A DNA stretch of 64,000 bases from Shimia sp. (GTDB lineage Bacteria; Pseudomonadota; Alphaproteobacteria; Rhodobacterales; Rhodobacteraceae): positions 1 to 64,000 of the forward strand of contig NZ_JAKVCW010000010.1 of the NCBI RefSeq assembly GCF_022448905.1, given 5' to 3'. The notes under the pieces are model-generated. The model searched no databases, was not told the origin of the DNA, and was given only the letters and a program-made list of their open reading frames with translations. Position 1 is the first letter of the stretch; every line of letters begins with the position of its first letter. Made by a program: the position numbers and the translations under genes. This document shows, piece by piece, positions 17,611-26,240 of this stretch.

Positions 17611-18966
17611 TTACTTGAGGTAGTCCAGCCACGGGCTTTGTTCGGCGATCATGTGATCGACCAGCGCGCCCATACCTTGGGATTTTGTCACAACAGGATC
17701 GACCAACAGCGCCTGCACCACCAGATCGCGGCTGCCTTGCAGGATTGCCTCAGCCGTCATGTCGTGCACACCAATCTGGTTGGATAACAGACCACGCACA
17801 CCCGCAGGGACATCCACTGCTATGCCGTGGAGACCATTGGTGTCAATGTTGGCAGGCACCTCAACCGCAATCCAGTCCGGCAAGTTGGCGATGAAACCTT
17901 TGTTCGGAATGTTGACCGCGTACTCTTCGTAGGTTGGCGCGCCGAGCAGGGCTTCCATGATGGGTACCACGCGCTCTTTCAGCACAGGTTCGATCACCGG
18001 ATCCACCTTGCCGAGGAAGTTGCGGTAGTAGGTGTAGAAATCCAGAATGCCCTGGTGGTCGGAACAGTCATGCGCCCATTGGATGTATTCACCAAAGTGG
18101 CTGTCATAGGTGATTGGCAGCGCGCCGAATTTCTCCAGCACCTCGGCAAAGAGCCAACGGTCAGACCATGGGCGAATGGTTTCAATGGAACTCAGGTCCA
18201 CATCCATCCAACCTTCGGTCTCAATCGAAGTGCCGTGTTTGCGGCTGGCTCGCAGGATTTCGGAATACCCTGGCTTGTTGCCAAAATAAGCCTCCGCCTT
18301 GGCCTTCACATCCGGATAGGCGTCGGAGCCATCTTTGGTGTAGGTACAGTCGGTCATCACCGAGAAGTGGTTCAAACCACCCGCGCGGTAGAAGATCTCG
18401 TCGCGCTCAACGCCCAGCAGCGGCGCGAGGTGACGCTCGAGGCTGGCGATCTCGTGGCACATGCCGACAAATTCCAACTCAGGGAATTTGCGGTGCACGG
18501 TGGTACAGATGCGCGACATCGGGTTGGAGTAGTTGAACACGGTGGCGTCTGGACAGACGTCCATGACCTGCTGACAGATGTCCAAAATTGGCGGGATGAT
18601 ACGCAAGCTGTGGAACAACCCACCGGGGCCGCCGTTCTCGCCATAGACCTGCTGAATGCCGTATTGCTGCGGGATTTTCCAATCCATGTCCCAAAGCGCA
18701 AAGCGGTCGCCCACTTCGATGGAGATCACCACAAAACGCGCGCCTTGCAGGGCGGCTTTCAAATCAGTGGTGGCTGAAATGGATTGCTTGAGGCTGTTGG
18801 TGCTGATGTAGTCCTCCGCCACTTTCAAAGTGCGCTGGGCCGCCTCAAGATTGATGTCATGCAGCACGAACTCTGCATCGGTGAGATGCGCGCTTTGAAA
18901 GACGTCACCAAGCATGCCGGTGCCGAACTGGAGGCTGCCCGCCCCCACAAGAACGATCTTAGTCAT
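17611..18966 (-). CDS. GH4 family glycosidase (alpha-galactosidase/alpha-glucosidase type)
   Basis: This 451-residue NAD- and metal-dependent glycoside hydrolase belongs to family GH4. It has the Rossmann start KIVLVGAGSLQFGTGML, FVLHDINLEAAQRT, the N-x-(S/T)-NP motif in VFNYSNPMSRIC, the metal-binding cysteine in FVGMCHEIA, and GGLNHFSVM. GH4 enzymes oxidise C3 of the sugar transiently and need NAD and a divalent metal. The ATG at 18966 matches the family start. It is the last gene of the ABC operon, 43 bases after the ATPase, so it hydrolyses the imported alpha-glycoside in the cytoplasm. Galactosidase versus glucosidase or glucuronidase specificity cannot be read off with confidence. Confidence 0.88.
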   Translation of the reverse strand: MTKIVLVGAGSLQFGTGMLGDVFQSAHLTDAEFVLHDINLEAAQRTLKVAEDYISTNSLKQSISATTDLKAALQGARFVVISIEVGDRFALWDMDWKIPQQYGIQQVYGENGGPGGLFHSLRIIPPILDICQQVMDVCPDATVFNYSNPMSRICTTVHRKFPELEFVGMCHEIASLERHLAPLLGVERDEIFYRAGGLNHFSVMTDCTYTKDGSDAYPDVKAKAEAYFGNKPGYSEILRASRKHGTSIETEGWMDVDLSSIETIRPWSDRWLFAEVLEKFGALPITYDSHFGEYIQWAHDCSDHQGILDFYTYYRNFLGKVDPVIEPVLKERVVPIMEALLGAPTYEEYAVNIPNKGFIANLPDWIAVEVPANIDTNGLHGIAVDVPAGVRGLLSNQIGVHDMTAEAILQGSRDLVVQALLVDPVVTKSQGMGALVDHMIAEQSPWLDYLK

Positions 18967-19009
18967 TGTGTTTGTCCTGTATTGCGCCCCTCTGGCGCGG
19001 TTGCAGATT

Positions 19010-20020
19010 TCAGTTCCGAATGGCGCGGTCTGCGCCGTCAAAGCGATGGGCGTGTTCGGATTGGGGCTTCAGGCCAATCTCCGTTCCCAAGGCTGTGAAT
19101 TGCTTGCCCGGCTGGCGCACCACAAGGGGCTCGCTCACGCCGATGTCGACAAAAAGATAGTGATCCGCGCCAAGGTTTTCAGCGTGCACCACGGAGCCTG
19201 TCCAAGTGGCCTCATCCTGGGCGCAGATATCAATGTGTTCCGCCCTTATACCATAGGTCGCGCAGTCGTAGGGTTTGGCGTGCTCTCCGGTGAGGAAGTT
19301 CATCTTCGGCGCGCCGATAAAGCCTGCGACAAAGACCGAATTGGGCGCATCATAGAGTTCGGCCGGGGTGCCGACCTGTTCGACCAACCCGTCACGCAGC
19401 ACACAGATGCGGTCCGCCAGTGTCATCGCCTCAACCTGATCGTGGGTTACGTAGATCATGGTCACGTCGTTCATGTCGTGATGCAGCTTGGCGATTTCCA
19501 GCCGGGTCTGCACGCGCAGGGCGGCGTCGAGGTTGGAAAGTGGTTCGTCAAATAGGAACACACGTGGGTCGCGCACAATGGCGCGGCCGATGGCGACGCG
19601 CTGGCGTTGGCCGCCGGAGAGTTCTTTGGGTTTGCGCTCCAGCAGGTGATCAATTTGCAGCATCTTGGCGGCGTCCACCACCCGCGCTTCGCGCTCTTCT
19701 TTGGTGGACCCGGCGAGTTTCAGGCCAAAGGCCATGTTCTCCATCACGTTCATATGCGGGTAGAGCGCATAAGATTGGAACACCATAGCGATGCCACGTT
19801 TGGAGGGGATGGTGTCATTCACCCTCACCCCGTCAAACATCAGGTCGCCATCACTGATTTCTTCCAGACCGGAGATCAGCCGCAGCAACGTGGATTTGCC
19901 GCAGCCGGACGGGCCGACAAAGACCATAAATTCGCCTTTGCGCACCTCAAGGTCGACGCCTTTGATGACCTCCAGCCCGCCGAAGGACTTGCGCAGGTTT
20001 TTGAGTTCGATTTCAGCCAT
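19010..20020 (-). CDS. Sugar ABC transporter ATPase (UgpC/MalK-like)
   Basis: This 336-residue ATPase belongs to the carbohydrate-uptake CUT1 class. Walker A is GPSGCGKST near residues 36-44, the signature is [19 protein letters not shown], Walker B is [13 protein letters not shown] and the switch histidine lies in IYVTHDQ. A C-terminal regulatory TOBE-like region follows residue ~240. It is placed between the permease genes and the GH4 gene in one minus-strand operon, and serves the adjacent permeases. Confidence 0.93.
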   Translation of the reverse strand: MAEIELKNLRKSFGGLEVIKGVDLEVRKGEFMVFVGPSGCGKSTLLRLISGLEEISDGDLMFDGVRVNDTIPSKRGIAMVFQSYALYPHMNVMENMAFGLKLAGSTKEEREARVVDAAKMLQIDHLLERKPKELSGGQRQRVAIGRAIVRDPRVFLFDEPLSNLDAALRVQTRLEIAKLHHDMNDVTMIYVTHDQVEAMTLADRICVLRDGLVEQVGTPAELYDAPNSVFVAGFIGAPKMNFLTGEHAKPYDCATYGIRAEHIDICAQDEATWTGSVVHAENLGADHYLFVDIGVSEPLVVRQPGKQFTALGTEIGLKPQSEHAHRFDGADRAIRN

Positions 20021-20031
20021 AGCGGGCTCCG

Positions 20032-20859
20032 TTATCCTTTGACGCCGCCAGCGGTCAGGCCGGCCACAATTTTACGTTGGAAGATCAAGACAAGCGCGAT
20101 GAGTGGCACGGTCACAATCACCGAGGCCGCCATGAGCACGCCCCAGGGGATTTCAAATTCACTGGCCCCGGACAGCAGCGCGATGGCGACTGGCACGGTG
20201 CGTTGGCTTTCGGATGCGGTGAAGGTCAGGGCAAAGAGGAACTCGTTCCAGGCACCGATGAAAGCTAAGAGGCCAGTGGTGACAAGCGCGGGCCACATCA
20301 GAGGTAGAAAGACCTGCGTGATGATCACCCAAGGCGTGGCGCCGTCGATGATCGCCGCCTCTTCGATTTCCACTGGAAGGTCACGCATGAACGTGGTCAG
20401 CACCCAGACCGTGAAGGGCAGGGTGAAGATGGTGTAGGACAGGATCATCGCCCAAGGTGTGTTGTAAATGCCAAGCGCGCGGATCAGTTCAAACAGACCC
20501 GCTAAGACGGCGATCTGTGGGAACATGGACACCGCCAGGATGCAAATCAGCAAAAGACCCCGACCTTTGAAGCGCACACGAGCAAGCGCATAGGAGGCGG
20601 TGACCGCAAGGAACATGGCAAAGCCAACGGTGCTGGCCGCGATCAAAACCGAGTTCCAGACAGAGCGCATGAAATTCGGGCTGGAGAGCACGTTGATGTA
20701 GTTGGAGAAGTCGAGTTTCGTGATGAAATAGTCGACTTCAAACAGCGCGGTTCCGGTTTTGAAGCTGGTGATCACCGCATAGTAGAATGGGAAGACCGAG
20801 ACGCCGACAATGACGAACACCAGCGCATAAAACAGAGTGGCATTGAGAAACTTGCTCAT
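20032..20859 (-). CDS. Carbohydrate ABC transporter permease (MalG-type)
   Basis: This is a 275-residue inner-membrane permease with six hydrophobic segments. The coupling-loop EAA motif reads [26 protein letters not shown]. It starts with a short cytoplasmic tail before TM1 ([24 protein letters not shown]), as in MalG-type subunits. It overlaps the upstream permease by four bases (ATGA) and pairs with it. Confidence 0.92.
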   Translation of the reverse strand: MSKFLNATLFYALVFVIVGVSVFPFYYAVITSFKTGTALFEVDYFITKLDFSNYINVLSSPNFMRSVWNSVLIAASTVGFAMFLAVTASYALARVRFKGRGLLLICILAVSMFPQIAVLAGLFELIRALGIYNTPWAMILSYTIFTLPFTVWVLTTFMRDLPVEIEEAAIIDGATPWVIITQVFLPLMWPALVTTGLLAFIGAWNEFLFALTFTASESQRTVPVAIALLSGASEFEIPWGVLMAASVIVTVPLIALVLIFQRKIVAGLTAGGVKG

Positions 20860-21821
20860 TTGCTGTGCTCCCCGGAGAGGTCGACTTTGCCGAGCCAGAT
20901 ATAGGCAGAGACAAAGATCGCAATCAGCGCGAACAACAGCGTGGACTGGGCCGAACCATATGCGAACTTGTCGAAGTCGATGAGATTTTCTCGCGCAATC
21001 ACGGACATGGTCTTGGTGGCTTTAGAATTTGGCGTCAGGACGTAGATCAGGTCAAAAATTCGCAAGGCGTCCAGCATGCGGAATATGACCGCGACCATCA
21101 GGGCAGGGCGGAGGAGGGGCAGGGTCACCTTGAAAAACACGCGGATCGGGTGGACGCCGTCCACTTTGGCGGCTTCGTAGATGTCTTTGGGGATCATCTG
21201 CAGGCCTGCCAAACAGAGCAGCGCCATAAAGGGCGTGGTTTTCCAGACGTCCACGGCGAGTACGGCCAACATGGCGGTTTCTATATTGGCGGTCCAGGCG
21301 ATCTTGGTCTCGATCAAACCGATGTTGAGCAGGATGTCGTTGATGATGCCAAACTGATCATTCAGCATCCAGCCCCACATGCGCGCAGAGACGATGGTCG
21401 GGATCGCCCAGGGGATCAGTACGGCGGCACGGACCCAGCCGTGGCCTTTGAAATTCTGGTGCAGCACCAAGGCCACGATCAGACCCAACACGGTTTCCAA
21501 TGCCACGGAGACCACCGAAAAGCGGACGGTGTTCCAGACCGCGTTCCACCACGCCGGATCGGCCAGCGTTCCGCGCCAGATCACCCGGCCAGAGGACAGC
21601 TTGCGGTAGCTCAGATAGTTGTCAAACCCAATCCACTTGCCGTCATACAGCGAGGTCAGCGTGGTGTTGGTGAACGAGAAATAGATGGTGCGCAGAAGCG
21701 GCCAGGCGGCCACACAAAAAAGCGCAATCAGCATGGGGGCCAGAAACCACATGGCGGCGCGGCGACGTTGCGCGCTCAGACTGTGGCGGGACGACATGCC
21801 TGAAGGGGGCGAAGAGGGCAT
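20856..21821 (-). CDS. Carbohydrate ABC transporter permease (MalF-type)
   Basis: This permease has about 321 residues and six membrane segments. The coupling loop is YEAAKVDGVHPIRVFFKVTLPLLRPAL. The start is uncertain: ATGs at 21821 and 21797 are both possible and neither has a strong ribosome site; the frame extends to 21890 but those residues look non-coding. TM1 is MWFLAPMLIALFCVAAWPLLRTIYFSF. It lies after the binding-protein gene and overlaps the next permease. Confidence 0.9.
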   Translation of the reverse strand: MPSSPPSGMSSRHSLSAQRRRAAMWFLAPMLIALFCVAAWPLLRTIYFSFTNTTLTSLYDGKWIGFDNYLSYRKLSSGRVIWRGTLADPAWWNAVWNTVRFSVVSVALETVLGLIVALVLHQNFKGHGWVRAAVLIPWAIPTIVSARMWGWMLNDQFGIINDILLNIGLIETKIAWTANIETAMLAVLAVDVWKTTPFMALLCLAGLQMIPKDIYEAAKVDGVHPIRVFFKVTLPLLRPALMVAVIFRMLDALRIFDLIYVLTPNSKATKTMSVIARENLIDFDKFAYGSAQSTLLFALIAIFVSAYIWLGKVDLSGEHSK

Positions 21822-21903
21822 CGCAAGTGTCCGGTGCGTGAGTGGGGTAAATAAGAGTGGTGGATTGGGCACACCCGCAGGCCCGCCCAATCCCGGAGGA
21901 ACC

Positions 21904-23178
21904 TTACCAGCCGGAGCCTTTGAGGTCGGTCAGGTCAAGCTCAAGCAGTTCCAGGTTTTCTGCGGCGGTGCCGTCCCCAGACAGGGTGTTGTGCACAGCG
22001 GACCAGAACTTGTTGGACACTTCGTTGTACGCACCTTTGGTTGGTGCGGATGGACGTGGCACCGCCTGCAGGAAGACGTCTTTCCACTGAGGAATGATCG
22101 GCACTTCGCGCGCAATGTCGGCGTCTTCATAGAGCGACACGACGGTTGGCAGGTTGCCGGAGTTCAGCGCACGCAATTTTTGCGCCTCGGGGCTGGCAAG
22201 ATACATGGCCAGAGACAGGGCTGCGTCCTGGTTCTCAGAATACTTGGACAGGGCAATGTTCCAGCCGCCCAGCGTGGCCGCAGAGGTGTCATGCCCACCG
22301 CCTGTCGGCAGGGTGGTCACGCCAAACTTTCCTTTAACAGCACTGTCATCCCCACTGCCGAGACGGTAGGCGTAAGGCCAGTTGCGCATGAACACAGCGT
22401 TGCCGGTCTGCCAAACACCACGGGCTTCTTCTTCCTGGTAGGCCAATACACCGTCAGGCGAAATTGTGCCCGGCCATTGGGAGACAAGCTCAAGCGCTTT
22501 CACGGCGTTTGCATTGTTGATTGAGATGTCGCCGTTTGGCTCCACAATCTGGCCGCCGCCGAAGGATTTCACCCACTCCAACGCGTTGCAGGTCAGGCCT
22601 TCGTATGCATTGCCCTGCCAAACAAATCCCCAAAGGTCGTCATTGCCTTCGGCACGCTCCGCATCCTGCACCATCTGCGCGGTTTTGGTCAGCTCTTCCC
22701 ATGTGGTTGGGACGGATGCGCCATGCTTTTCCAGCAGGTCGGTGCGGTAATAAAGCGCTGGGGCGTCGGTGTAGATTGGCAGTGCCACCAGCTTGTCGCC
22801 GACTGTCTGGCTTTCCACGATGGACGGGAAGTGGCTTTTCATCAGCTCGCCGGCTGGCTCAGACAGGTCAACAAATTGGTCGGCCAGTTGCGGTGCCCAG
22901 ATCACGTCGGTCTGATACAGATCGATGTCCGCATTGCCTGCAGCAAGCCACAAACGGTATTGGCCAAATTGGTCCGTGGTGGACGACGGCATCGGCACCA
23001 GAGTTGCTGTGTGGCCAGTGGCCTTTTCCCAAGGGGCGACGATCAGCTTGAAGTTTTCGACGGCGTTGCCGGTGATGCCGGATGCGAGGGTAACCTCGTC
23101 CGCAGTTGCGGTCTGGGCCATGGCGCCGAGGGCAAGCACCGCACAGATGTGGCGGGCGTGGTGCATGGGTTTTGTCAA
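21904..23178 (-). CDS. Sugar ABC transporter substrate-binding protein
   Basis: This 424-residue periplasmic protein belongs to the extracellular solute-binding family 1 and resembles trehalose/maltose or alpha-glucoside binders. A Sec signal peptide (HARHICAVLALGAMAQTATA) precedes the mature DEVTLASG. The start is read as TTG at 23178 because AGGAGG lies 7 bases upstream; the next ATG is four codons in. Landmarks include YYRTDLLEKHGASVPTTWEEL and GGWNIALSKYSENQDAALSLAMYLASPEAQ. It is the first gene of the uptake operon, behind two LacI-type operators. Confidence 0.9.
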   Translation of the reverse strand: MTKPMHHARHICAVLALGAMAQTATADEVTLASGITGNAVENFKLIVAPWEKATGHTATLVPMPSSTTDQFGQYRLWLAAGNADIDLYQTDVIWAPQLADQFVDLSEPAGELMKSHFPSIVESQTVGDKLVALPIYTDAPALYYRTDLLEKHGASVPTTWEELTKTAQMVQDAERAEGNDDLWGFVWQGNAYEGLTCNALEWVKSFGGGQIVEPNGDISINNANAVKALELVSQWPGTISPDGVLAYQEEEARGVWQTGNAVFMRNWPYAYRLGSGDDSAVKGKFGVTTLPTGGGHDTSAATLGGWNIALSKYSENQDAALSLAMYLASPEAQKLRALNSGNLPTVVSLYEDADIAREVPIIPQWKDVFLQAVPRPSAPTKGAYNEVSNKFWSAVHNTLSGDGTAAENLELLELDLTDLKGSGW

Positions 23179-23195
23179 TTTTCTTCCTCCTGTTG

Positions 23196-23216
23196 GGGCG
23201 GGTCTCCTTCCCGCCC
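23196..23216 (-). promoter_or_regulatory. Leader hairpin before the binding-protein gene
   Basis: GGGCGGG and CCCGCCC make a perfect 7-bp stem with a 7-base loop. On the transcript the loop reads AAGGAGA, a second Shine-Dalgarno-like sequence, while the true AGGAGG lies just downstream. It may affect mRNA stability or translation of the first gene; no T-run follows, so it is not a terminator. Confidence 0.4.
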
Positions 23217-23229
23217 GTAACGTTTCGGA
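23214..23229. promoter_or_regulatory. Second LacI-type operator (imperfect)
   Basis: CCCGTAACGTTTCGGA matches the core of the upstream perfect operator at 14 of 16 positions and shares its AACGTT centre. Its centre is 32 bp from the other operator, about three helical turns, so one dimer pair could lie on the same DNA face. Confidence 0.6.
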
Positions 23230-23243
23230 ATCAATTTTGACGC

Positions 23244-23263
23244 AATCCGAAACGTTTCGGATT
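23244..23263. promoter_or_regulatory. Perfect 20-bp palindromic LacI-type operator
   Basis: AATCCGAAAC and GTTTCGGATT are exact reverse complements joined at a central CG, the usual symmetry of LacI/GalR-family operators. It lies 65-85 bases upstream of the binding-protein start and 98 bases beyond the end of the lacI gene. Confidence 0.75.
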
Positions 23264-23360
23264 TATGGGAGCTGCATGGCGCAGCTGTCAAGTGGATTTC
23301 ATTAGGAGGTGGTAGGCAAGGGCGCATGAGGTGGCGGCTGCGCGCCGTTAAACCTGTTGT

Positions 23361-24389
23361 TTATTTGGGGGCAGGGCCGGTCGAGGCGCGCTCAATAAAC
23401 TCGACCTCAGCCACATGTTGGTGCGGTGGCGCGGTAGGGTTTTGAATGGCGTTGCAGAGAATTTCGGCCAAATGGGACCAGCTGTTTGCGAAGGGAGACC
23501 GACTCACTGTGAGGGCCGGGTAGAAGGCTGAGCCGCGAATGTTGTGGAGGACGTCATCATGGGAGACCACCGAGACATCCTCGGGGATGCGGTATTCCAT
23601 TGCGCCAAGCGCCGTGTAGGCGCCTTTCGCCAAAAGAATGTTGCCGCAGATCAGTGCGGTGGGTCGGTGCACCTTGTCCTCAAACAGGCGCGCGGTGGCG
23701 ATCATACCGTTACCCTCGGTCATCTGCTCCGACACCAGCAGGGCGGGATCAAACGACACGCCGGCTTCCTCCAGGGCCTTTTGGTATCCTTGAAGTCGAT
23801 ACTCTGAATAGGCGTAACCACGTGGGCCATTGAGCAGCGCGATGCGGGTGTGTCCTAAGGCAAGAAGGTTTTTGGCGTGGGTGTAGGCAACCTGATGATT
23901 GTCGATGTCGTAGTAGTTATGATCCGCAGCCGGATCTGAACGGCCGTGGACGACAAATGGCACGCCCATTTCCGTCAATAGCGCCACGCGTGGATCGTCA
24001 CGCCGAGTGTCGATAAGCACAAAGCCGTCAAAGCTGCCGCTGGTGGCGGCGCTTTGGTAAACCGGCATCGGATCGGTGCCAGGCGGCATGATATTGAGTA
24101 GAAATTGCATGCCGCGTTTGTGGAACTCACCGGATAGGCCGGAAATGGTTTCCAAGACACTCATGTCTGCGGGCCCGGACAAGGCGCCGGGGCGAATCAG
24201 GATCACCATCCCGGATTTGCCGGTCACCAGGGAGCGCGCCGAGCGGTTCACCGCATAGCCCAATTCCTTGGCGGCCTCCCGCACGCGTTCTTTGGTTTTT
24301 TGGCTCACGTCGGCATGATCATTGATCGCCCGGCTGACTTGCGTCACCGAGAGGCCGAGGTGTTTGGAAAGGTCTTTGAGCGTCGCCAT
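23361..24389 (-). CDS. LacI family transcriptional regulator
   Basis: This 342-residue regulator has the LacI headpiece ATLKDLSKHLGLSVTQVSRAINDHADVSQKTKERV with hinge helix, followed by a periplasmic-binding-like sugar domain (LLALGHTRIALLNGP, PEDVSVVSHDDV). The start is set at the ATG at 24389, which puts the headpiece at the N-terminus. It lies upstream of the ABC operon on the same strand and is divergent from the isomerase/kinase pair. The most natural target is the CCGAAACGTTTCGG operator of the ABC operon, by analogy with AglR/ThuR-type local regulators. Confidence 0.9.
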   Translation of the reverse strand: MATLKDLSKHLGLSVTQVSRAINDHADVSQKTKERVREAAKELGYAVNRSARSLVTGKSGMVILIRPGALSGPADMSVLETISGLSGEFHKRGMQFLLNIMPPGTDPMPVYQSAATSGSFDGFVLIDTRRDDPRVALLTEMGVPFVVHGRSDPAADHNYYDIDNHQVAYTHAKNLLALGHTRIALLNGPRGYAYSEYRLQGYQKALEEAGVSFDPALLVSEQMTEGNGMIATARLFEDKVHRPTALICGNILLAKGAYTALGAMEYRIPEDVSVVSHDDVLHNIRGSAFYPALTVSRSPFANSWSHLAEILCNAIQNPTAPPHQHVAEVEFIERASTGPAPK

Positions 24390-24499
24390 GGCGCCTAGCC
24401 ATGGCACAGGATTGCAGAAAATGAAACGGTGCGCGCAGATACAGCATAAATTTGTTGCTCCGACGTTAGGGGTTTGTCATAGACAGGCCAACGTGGTTG

Positions 24500-24509
24500 T
24501 TAGCGCTAA
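24500..24509. promoter_or_regulatory. LacI-type operator TTAGCGCTAA upstream of isomerase gene
   Basis: TTAGCGCTAA is a perfect 10-bp palindrome with the central CG symmetry of LacI/GalR operators, 47 bases before the isomerase start. It differs in sequence from the operator pair on the other side of lacI, so a different regulator may bind it. Confidence 0.5.
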
Positions 24510-24555
24510 AATGAGCGCTTCTATTGATGCTTACGCCTTTTCTGAGGAGGATGAA

Positions 24556-25242
24556 ATGAAACGCTCTACGATCAATGACATCATGGCGTCTGCGGATGAA
24601 ATGATTCAGTCTTTTGGTTTCAAATTGCCTCCCTTTGCCTACTGGACACCAGAGGAGTTCAAAGCACGTGCCAAAGAGGCCGAAGCACTGATTCAGGCGC
24701 GCTGTGGCTGGGACATCACCGATTACGGCGCCCGGCGTTTTGATGAAATGGGGTTATTCTTGTTCACCCTGCGCAACGGACGTCTGGCCGATCTGCAGCG
24801 CGGTGGCGGCATGTGCTATGCGGAAAAACTACTGATCTCGCGTCAGGATCAGCTGTCGCCAATGCATACCCATGTGATCAAAGCGGAAGATATTATTAAC
24901 CGTGGTGGGGCCACTATGGTGGTGGAGCTGTTTGGCTCTGATGACGATGGTAACTTTGCTGAGGACCGCGGTGGAATGGTGATGTGTGATGGCATTCCGC
25001 GCACCTTTGCGCCGGGAGAGAAGCTCAAGTTCGCGCCGGGGGAAAGCCTGACCCTGATGCCGGGGGACTGGCACGCCTTCTGGGGCGAGGGCGGCGACGT
25101 GCTGATTGGCGAGGTCTCCACCGTGAATGATGATGAAACAGACAACATCTTCCGCGAGCCGATTGGCCGGTTTGCCGAGATCGAAGAAGACGTCACGCCC
25201 ACCCATCTGCTGGTGAGCGACTACGCCAAATGGCTGGCCTGA
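24556..25242 (+). CDS. D-lyxose isomerase family protein (cupin; D-lyxose/D-mannose ketoisomerase)
   Basis: This 228-residue cupin metalloenzyme interconverts D-lyxose and D-xylulose in characterised relatives, several of which also act on D-mannose/D-fructose. The metal site is visible as LSPMHTHVIKAEDIINRGG (two His and Glu) and LMPGDWHAFWGEGG (third His). The start ATG at 24556 follows GAGGAGG. It is joined by an 11-base gap to a PfkB sugar kinase, which points to ketose formation followed by phosphorylation. Confidence 0.85.
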   Translation: MKRSTINDIMASADEMIQSFGFKLPPFAYWTPEEFKARAKEAEALIQARCGWDITDYGARRFDEMGLFLFTLRNGRLADLQRGGGMCYAEKLLISRQDQLSPMHTHVIKAEDIINRGGATMVVELFGSDDDGNFAEDRGGMVMCDGIPRTFAPGEKLKFAPGESLTLMPGDWHAFWGEGGDVLIGEVSTVNDDETDNIFREPIGRFAEIEEDVTPTHLLVSDYAKWLA

Positions 25243-25252
25243 GGAGGCTCTG

Positions 25253-26182
25253 ATGATCCTGTGTTGTGGCGAAGCGCTGATTGATATGATTCCTCGTGAG
25301 ACCGTCGAGGGTGGCACCGGCTTTGTGCCCCACGCCGGCGGCGCGGTGTTCAACACCGCCGTGGCGCTGGGCCGTTTGGGTGCCCGTGTCGGCCTGGTCA
25401 GTGGCATCTCCACTGACAGTTTTGGCGACATTCTGATGACCGAACTGGTGGCGAGCAACGTCAGCACTTCGGCGCTGATCCGTGCGAAACGCCCGTCCAC
25501 GATGGCCTTTGTGCATTTGAGCAGCGGACACGCAACCTATTCGTTTTATGATGAAAACACCGCCGGTCGCATGATCCAGCCGTCTGATCTTGTGTCTGTG
25601 GAGCCCAAAGTGAAAGCGCTGTTCTTTGGCGGTATCAGTCTGGCTGTGGAGCCCTGTGCAGACACCTATGCCGAATTGCTGGATCGTGAAGGCGCCGGCC
25701 GAGCTGTGATGATTGACCCAAACATTCGGCCCGGCTTCATCGCCGATGAGAAGGCCTATCGCGCGCGGTTGGCAAAGATGTTTGCCAAGGCTGATATTGT
25801 GAAAGTGTCGGACGAAGATTTGCAGTGGATTGTTCCGGGTGACGACACGATGGACGAACGCGCCATGAAAATCATCGACCAAGGTCCGGCACTTGTGCTG
25901 CTGACCCGAGGCGGTGAGGGCGCGGATGCGTATGTGACCAGTGGCCACAAGCTGTCCGTGGCGGCGGAAAAAGCCGAGGTGGTGGATACCGTGGGCGCCG
26001 GCGATACGTTTAACGCGGGCGTTTTGGCGAAGCTGGCAGAGCTTGGTGTGTTGACCAAAGCCAAGGTGCGCAACCTGTCTCTGGAAGATGCGGCGCTGGC
26101 TTTGGCCTTTGGTGCCAAGGTGGCAGGTGTGACCGTGGCGCGGGCCGGGGCCAACCCGCCCTGGGCCAGCGAGTTGACCTAG
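25253..26182 (+). CDS. PfkB family sugar kinase (fructokinase-like)
   Basis: This 309-residue ribokinase-fold enzyme has the N-terminal ILCCGEALIDMIP, the sugar-binding GGAVFNTAVALGRLG and the C-terminal signature DTVGAGDTFNAGVLAKL with the catalytic Asp and anion hole. The start overlaps nothing but follows GAGGAGGCTCTG closely. In a two-gene unit with the D-lyxose/D-mannose isomerase it would phosphorylate D-fructose or D-xylulose. Fructokinase is the more likely label from the GEALIDMIP start, but specificity is inferred. Confidence 0.85.
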   Translation: MILCCGEALIDMIPRETVEGGTGFVPHAGGAVFNTAVALGRLGARVGLVSGISTDSFGDILMTELVASNVSTSALIRAKRPSTMAFVHLSSGHATYSFYDENTAGRMIQPSDLVSVEPKVKALFFGGISLAVEPCADTYAELLDREGAGRAVMIDPNIRPGFIADEKAYRARLAKMFAKADIVKVSDEDLQWIVPGDDTMDERAMKIIDQGPALVLLTRGGEGADAYVTSGHKLSVAAEKAEVVDTVGAGDTFNAGVLAKLAELGVLTKAKVRNLSLEDAALALAFGAKVAGVTVARAGANPPWASELT

Positions 26183-26240
26183 GGGCTTGCGTTATAGGCG
26201 TCAGAGCGGCACATAGCGGGCGATCTGACAGGAGCCGCAC

